Shown: positions 26,322-30,465 of the stretch, piece after piece
Numbering within the stretch: the stretch's first letter is position 1
Layout of the letters: every line of letters begins with the position of its first letter
IMG/VR virus record: IMGVR_UViG_3300032046_002091
Location: 1-30,465 of that record
Reading direction: 5' to 3' (one strand)
Length of the DNA stretch: 30,465 nucleotides
Origin: a virus
Translations under genes and position numbers: made by a program
Notes under the pieces: generated by a model
The model's database searches: none
Told to the model about the DNA's origin: nothing
Seen by the model: only the letters and a program-made list of their open reading frames with translations

Positions 26322-26490
26322 TCTAAAAGAATATCATGATGAATGGGTAAGAGATTTGGTCATTATTCTGAAGGATAAAGTTAGGGGCGGTAGATTATTT
26401 GGTATGCCTATTAATATAGATAATCTCGAAGAAGTTCTTTGTGCTGTTTATTTACTAGAAGTAGTAAGAAAAGGATGCTCATGGGAATAA
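26314..26490 (+). CDS. Small hypothetical protein (58 aa)
   Basis: A 58-residue gene filling the gap between the methyltransferase and the next transferase, overlapping both. It begins MNSLKEYHDEWVRDLVIILK and ends EVVRKGCSWE. The N-terminal helix, a Gly turn and a second helix (NLEEVLCAVYLLEVVRK) give a helical hairpin. AGAAAGGAAAATACCTTATT precedes the ATG, with somewhat long spacing. Function unknown. Confidence 0.55.
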   Translation: MNSLKEYHDEWVRDLVIILKDKVRGGRLFGMPINIDNLEEVLCAVYLLEVVRKGCSWE

Positions 26491-27515
26491 TTATAGACAT
26501 TCTCACATCGGATGGCAGTCCAACCTTGGTATGTCCAGAATGTTTATATGGAGATGAATACAGATTCGGAGTTGGAGGAAGTGAATTATTCCTTTTTACT
26601 CTCTGTGAGGCTTGGGCAAATCAAGGGCATAAAGTACGTTTATATAATTCCCCCCATGAAAACTATAAAACTGTTGAATGGCTTGAACAATTATCTATAG
26701 AATCATTCAATCCATGTGATAACAGAAATGTAATAATTAATTTCAGAACTCCTAGTGAAGCATCTATTAATGCAAATGGATTGCGGATTTGGTTAACGAC
26801 AGATCAATATTCTCATGGTGATTACAAAGCATTTGCGCCTCATATGGATAAGATTGTATGTATCTCTCAACATCATGTAGATTTCTTCAAATCTAGATAT
26901 GGAATTGAAAATGCTTTCTTTATTGATATACCAATTAGAGAGAAGGATTTCATTGACAGTGAAAAGATTAAGAATAGACTTATTTTTACTTCCATCCCTG
27001 ATAGAGGATTACGAAATCTACTTGCCATTTATCCAGATTTGTTACGAGAAATCCCCGATATATCCTTAGTAATTACATCGGACTATAGATTGTGGGGGGC
27101 ATCTCCACAGAATGAATCATATCGAATAGAATGGATAAAATATATGGATACTGTTCAGTTTCGTGGCGCATTACCACGTAGAAAATATGTTGAAGAACTA
27201 TGCAAAGCAAGTCTTATGGTGTACCCGTGCAATTATCCTGAGCTTTTTTGCATCTCTGTAGCAGAGGCAATGTGGGCAGGTGTGTATCCAATTACGTCAT
27301 CTGCTGGCGCATTATCTACAACGAATATGGGAATGATTATTGATGTAAACCCAGACACTTCTGAGGGAAGGAAATTGTATATAGACAAGACTGTTGAGAT
27401 GTGTAATAATCAATGGAAACTTGCAATTCAGAGAAAACTTGTGCAAGAAAAAGCAAGAGAGCGATTATCTTTACAAAGAATATTACAAGAATGGGATGAA
27501 AAAGTATTTAAATGA
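26481..27515 (+). CDS. GT-B glycosyltransferase, family 4-like (344 aa)
   Basis: A retaining GT-B glycosyltransferase of the group 1/family 4 type. Seen: GVGGSELFLFTLCEAWANQG (about 30-49), the N-domain Gly loop that binds the acceptor; RGLRNLLAIYPDLLREIPDI, the donor-side interdomain start; VQFRGALPRRKYVEELCKAS, and the phosphate-binding helix YPELFCISVAEAMWAGVYPI with its two glutamates (E-x7-E). I chose the ATG at 26481, which has AAAGGATGCTC upstream; the frame opens earlier with no site. It would extend a glycan chain. Confidence 0.88.
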   Translation: MGIIIDILTSDGSPTLVCPECLYGDEYRFGVGGSELFLFTLCEAWANQGHKVRLYNSPHENYKTVEWLEQLSIESFNPCDNRNVIINFRTPSEASINANGLRIWLTTDQYSHGDYKAFAPHMDKIVCISQHHVDFFKSRYGIENAFFIDIPIREKDFIDSEKIKNRLIFTSIPDRGLRNLLAIYPDLLREIPDISLVITSDYRLWGASPQNESYRIEWIKYMDTVQFRGALPRRKYVEELCKASLMVYPCNYPELFCISVAEAMWAGVYPITSSAGALSTTNMGMIIDVNPDTSEGRKLYIDKTVEMCNNQWKLAIQRKLVQEKARERLSLQRILQEWDEKVFK

Positions 27516-28708
27516 CAGAAGAAATAAAACCCCTTAACTTAATTTGGATTTCTGATTTTGATATAATCGGCAGTGGGTACTTGAATCTTTCTGTACCATT
27601 ATGTACAGGATTAGCAAACAAAGGTCATAATATTAAAGCGATTGGAATTGGGTATAAAGGGCAAGAACATTTTTATCCTTTCTCTATTATTCCTTGTACC
27701 AGTATTCAAGAATCTCTTATGATGTTTCAAAATATTTATAATATGTGGCACTATGATGCTTTGATTGTGGCGATGGATTTGCATGTTCATAACCCCTTTC
27801 TACAGATACTACAAAACAAGAAACCTTTTAGTTATGTAGGCATTTCCCCTATCGAAGCTCCTCCTCTTTGTATGACTTGGGCAATGGTGCTTAGTCAAGC
27901 AGATAAGGCATTTATTATTTCTGAATTTGGGGCAGAAGAAGCCCGCAGAGTTGGTGTAATAGAAGCAGAACATTTACAGATTGGTATAGATACGGAAACA
28001 TGGCAACCAGCAACATTAGAGGAAAAGAAAACATTTCGTTCTGCTATGCTTGGAATTGAGGATGATACTTTTGTTGTTTTGACTATTGCGGACAATCAGG
28101 AACGTAAAAACCTTGCAGCGGCGATGGAAATATTCAAAGAATTTTCTAAAGATAAGAAAGCCTTATATGTTTTAGTGACCAGAGAAAATAGCCCTGTAGG
28201 TTGGCGATTGAGGGATTATGCACAAGAATTAGGTATTACGAATAAATTTATGTTATTCGAGAGAGGAATGCCATTCAAGGAACTTTGGATGATGTATGCT
28301 TGTGCAGATTGTTTTCTTCTAACTTCAAAATCGGAAGGACTCGGAATGTGTTTGCTAGAATCTATGGCGATGAAAATTCCTACAATTGCCACAGATTGTA
28401 CAGGCATGGCCGAACTATTAGCAAATGATAGAGGAATATTAATTCCCTCAGAATATACTCATCGCGATCCGTTCGGAAATGGTACACGTTGGTGGATAGA
28501 TAAAAAACTAGCGGTAGAAGCCTTACAAAATGTATATGATAAAACAATCTATCCTTCTATTAATGTAACTTACTCTGATATTGAAGATGCGCGTAAATAT
28601 GTAGAGGACAGAAATTGGGAACAATCCATATTGAGATTAGAAGAAGTATTATTAAAACTAAGGAGTGAACGTGAACCTATTAAAGATAGTGGTAACAGTT
28701 CGAACTAA
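27512..28708 (+). CDS. GT-B glycosyltransferase, family 4 (398 aa)
   Basis: A family 4 transferase with clear motifs: GIDTETWQPATLEEKKTFRS (N-domain end), ADNQERKNLAAAMEIFKEFS (start of C-domain), LLTSKSEGLGMCLLESMAMK (the E-x7-E phosphate-binding segment) and PTIATDCTGMAELLANDRGI. The length of 398 is normal for a single-domain GT4. The ATG overlaps the previous stop (ATGA). It is the longest transferase of the island. The mannosyl- or other sugar specificity cannot be told from motifs. Confidence 0.9.
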   Translation: MTEEIKPLNLIWISDFDIIGSGYLNLSVPLCTGLANKGHNIKAIGIGYKGQEHFYPFSIIPCTSIQESLMMFQNIYNMWHYDALIVAMDLHVHNPFLQILQNKKPFSYVGISPIEAPPLCMTWAMVLSQADKAFIISEFGAEEARRVGVIEAEHLQIGIDTETWQPATLEEKKTFRSAMLGIEDDTFVVLTIADNQERKNLAAAMEIFKEFSKDKKALYVLVTRENSPVGWRLRDYAQELGITNKFMLFERGMPFKELWMMYACADCFLLTSKSEGLGMCLLESMAMKIPTIATDCTGMAELLANDRGILIPSEYTHRDPFGNGTRWWIDKKLAVEALQNVYDKTIYPSINVTYSDIEDARKYVEDRNWEQSILRLEEVLLKLRSEREPIKDSGNSSN

Positions 28709-29372
28709 GGACGAGGAAATAAATATCGGTAAATTCTGTGCCTCCTATCAATGGGCAGATGAAATTGTTATCGCCGACGGTGGAAGTACAGATGGGACAA
28801 TAGACATTATTCGTACATTTCCCAATACTAAACTATATCACTTTCCCGAAAAAGTGTGGTCAAGAGATAAGGCAGTATGGGGTAATCCCATTGACCGGCA
28901 CATAAACTTTTTATTTGAGCGGGCAAGATTTCATGAAGCTGATTGGATTATCTTTGATGATTGTGACTGCGTGCCAAATATGTATCTCAAGCGAGATGGG
29001 CGCAAACTTTTGGAAGGGTGTAAAGATGAGTTGGTTTTAGTCAATCGTATTTATATTTATGGTAAAGATAAATATTTTGAAGGTTGGACAAAGCCCGATG
29101 GAACATTTACTCCATCTTTATGGGCATGGAAAGGTACTGCACCTGTTCATGCTAATCCTATAGGGGATTGGAAGTTTGAGATGAATTTACATCCCGAAGT
29201 AAATCATTCTCATAATCTTTGGCCTCCATATGCCCTTCTACATTATTTTTATCAAAGCGATGAATATATGCAGAAGAAATTAGAATATTATCGGCATGAA
29301 ACGCCTGGTACAAATGATCCAAAGAACGTTGGTGGAAGAATATTACCTCTACCAGAATGGGGGATTGAATGA
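28671..29372 (+). CDS. Family 2 glycosyltransferase (233 aa)
   Basis: A family 2 enzyme: KIVVTVRTKDEEINIGKFCA, the donor-site ADGGSTDGTIDII (35-47), and the metal motif in FDDCDCVPN (about 95-103). The remainder includes WSRDKAVWGNPIDRHINFLF and a Trp-rich segment (WAWKGTAPVHAN). A GTG start at 28671 sits five bases after AGGAG and overlaps the previous gene by 38 bases; the earlier GTG at 28665 is too close to the site. Its stop overlaps the next ATG. Confidence 0.84.
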   Translation: MNLLKIVVTVRTKDEEINIGKFCASYQWADEIVIADGGSTDGTIDIIRTFPNTKLYHFPEKVWSRDKAVWGNPIDRHINFLFERARFHEADWIIFDDCDCVPNMYLKRDGRKLLEGCKDELVLVNRIYIYGKDKYFEGWTKPDGTFTPSLWAWKGTAPVHANPIGDWKFEMNLHPEVNHSHNLWPPYALLHYFYQSDEYMQKKLEYYRHETPGTNDPKNVGGRILPLPEWGIE

Positions 29373-29590
29373 ATAGGCAAGAATATAAATTTATTGATGC
29401 GACGCCAGACGAAAATTATCCATTACGAATATTAAAAGCATATCGCAAAGATTGCGATTTTATTTGGTCATCTTCATCATCGGAGATTAAAGAGGACAGC
29501 CCACTTATAAAAGCAATGAATGATGCACAACATAAACGTGCCGAAGTTTTGGATAAAGCGATAAGGATATTAGAAAATGAGCCATCCTAA
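29369..29590 (+). CDS. Small hypothetical protein (73 aa)
   Basis: A 73-residue protein, MNRQEYKFIDATPDENYPLR..., with a polar Ser-rich middle (FIWSSSSSEIKEDS) and a helical C-terminus (KAMNDAQHKRAEVLDKAIRI). It is coupled to the genes on both sides by overlaps (ATGA before; 14 bases after). Not recognised. Confidence 0.62.
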   Translation: MNRQEYKFIDATPDENYPLRILKAYRKDCDFIWSSSSSEIKEDSPLIKAMNDAQHKRAEVLDKAIRILENEPS

Positions 29591-30465
29591 TGATCCTTTT
29601 GCTAATATACGAGCAGAAGTACGTTTAGAAGATTTACCAAAATGTGATGATAGTTTACCTATTAACTTATCAATAATGATGAGTACTTGCTATAGATATT
29701 CTCAACTACAACGTTCTCTTGAATGTTTAGCTAGACAAGATTGGAAAGAGTTCGAAGTTCTAATTTGTGATAATGGTGATAGTACAGACCTCACATCCAT
29801 CTTCCAGCAGTTTGAACCATACCTTAGAATTAAAACAACTCGTAGGGAAATTGTTGGGTTTAGTGTAGACCCGACCGGCGCATTTAGGACTTTGTTCCCT
29901 ATAGCGTCTGGTGAATATTGGGCAATTATGCAACCTGAGTTGATGCTTTATCCCGAAGTGTGTAGAACATTATACGAAGGTCATCGAAAAGAGTTACCTT
30001 CTAATATTGTTTTATACAATCCCAGGATTGGGGTATCAGAACAATTAATCAAATTTGATGAGATAAATAATCGACAAACTTGGGTAACAATCAAACCATT
30101 CCATCTTAGTCCTGATATGATGAGAATAGTAGATCATTATGATTGGCATACAAATTTAGATAATCTAAAAAATATGCCCAATTTTTGGAATACAAATTAT
30201 GGGCTATCTTATAAACCTAATTCTTATTGGGCAACATTTATTTATTTTCCTTTTTGGTTCTGTGCATCTGGACATAAAGATGCCGGTATATTTAGAGATA
30301 TGCCAACCTTTAGAGGTCATGCGATGATCGACTTCTATACAATGGGTTATAGGCGGTTTTATAATTATATAGATGTAATAGTACAAGAACCAAGAGCTTT
30401 TCATCAAGATCATTTTCGTCAAGCCACAGGTGTACCAGGAGAGTTTAATGACTTTACTACGTTCC
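29577..30465 (+). CDS. GT2-like glycosyltransferase, 3' end beyond window (at least 296 aa)
   Basis: A frame that runs off the right edge with no stop. The ATG at 29577 overlaps the upstream gene by 14 bases. Residues 29-120 look like a GT2 core: INLSIMMSTCYRYSQLQRSL, then EVLICDNGDSTDLTS (60-74) for the donor site, GAFRTLFPIASGEYWAIMQP (101-120). The position where most GT2 enzymes carry a DxD is IMQPELML here. The C-terminal part has aromatic clusters (WATFIYFPFWFCAS). It may be an inactive or metal-independent transferase, or a different GT-A relative. Incomplete at the right edge. Confidence 0.72.
   Translation, partial: MSHPNDPFANIRAEVRLEDLPKCDDSLPINLSIMMSTCYRYSQLQRSLECLARQDWKEFEVLICDNGDSTDLTSIFQQFEPYLRIKTTRREIVGFSVDPTGAFRTLFPIASGEYWAIMQPELMLYPEVCRTLYEGHRKELPSNIVLYNPRIGVSEQLIKFDEINNRQTWVTIKPFHLSPDMMRIVDHYDWHTNLDNLKNMPNFWNTNYGLSYKPNSYWATFIYFPFWFCASGHKDAGIFRDMPTFRGHAMIDFYTMGYRRFYNYIDVIVQEPRAFHQDHFRQATGVPGEFNDFTTF

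Overview
The window is part of the genome of a tailed double-stranded DNA bacteriophage (Caudoviricetes type). The evidence is a contiguous head module: a putative small terminase, large terminase, portal, capsid maturation protease/scaffold and major capsid protein. Around it are many tiny, tightly packed genes of unknown function, three HNH endonucleases, an orphan DNA methyltransferase and one tRNA. The DNA is AT-rich. Genes have purine-rich ribosome binding sites, typically AAAGGAT or AGGAGG followed by an A-rich spacer, and -10/-35 promoters of the sigma-70 type, so the host is a bacterium; I cannot name it. TAA, TAG and TGA all end well-supported genes, so the standard bacterial code applies. 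No integrase, repressor of a known prophage type, or host flank is visible.

Layout. (1) 1-4725: a leftward run of small early-type genes. A near-consensus promoter at 4761-4789 starts it, a strong intrinsic terminator at 2181-2205 interrupts it, and an extended -10 promoter at 1879-1887, surrounded by six ATTGCA hexamers, restarts it. Most genes are joined by ATGA or TAATG overlaps. Several are under 60 codons, including 4350-4472, 3637-3810 and 2977-3138. (2) 4726-5485: a 760-base non-coding region full of palindromes and repeats, the best candidate for a replication origin or regulatory hub. (3) 5486-5662: a single rightward Trp/Phe-rich small gene, apparently leaderless. (4) 5663-9025: a second leftward run with a ribbon-helix-helix protein, a LuxR-type helix-turn-helix protein, an HNH endonuclease broken at a poly-G tract, small membrane proteins, a tRNA-Gln(UUG), a structured RNA leader and a HicA-like protein with a membrane anchor. 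(5) 9048-9135: back-to-back promoters that launch region 4 leftward and the head module rightward.

(6) 9162-18225: the head module, reading an unknown protein, HNH, putative TerS, TerL, an inserted antisense HNH homing-type endonuclease, a beta-class DNA methyltransferase, portal, AT-hook-like small protein, membrane protein, ChaB-protease-zinc ribbon-scaffold fusion and major capsid protein. (7) 18226-20099: a hairpin terminator, small genes and a holin-like membrane protein. (8) 20096-30465 (running off the end): a sugar-nucleotide and glycosyltransferase island with RmlD-like reductase, glucose-1-phosphate cytidylyltransferase (RfbF), an RmlC-like cupin epimerase, a SAM methyltransferase and seven glycosyltransferases, interleaved with small unknown genes.

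How it may work together. Regions 1 and 4 look like early/takeover functions and the head module packages DNA into a capsid. The glycan island could build a deoxysugar-containing glycan that decorates virions or remodels the host surface. A sugar-nucleotide 4,6-dehydratase is not in the window, so the pathway is completed either by the host or by genes beyond 30465. Tail genes are also absent and must lie outside the window.
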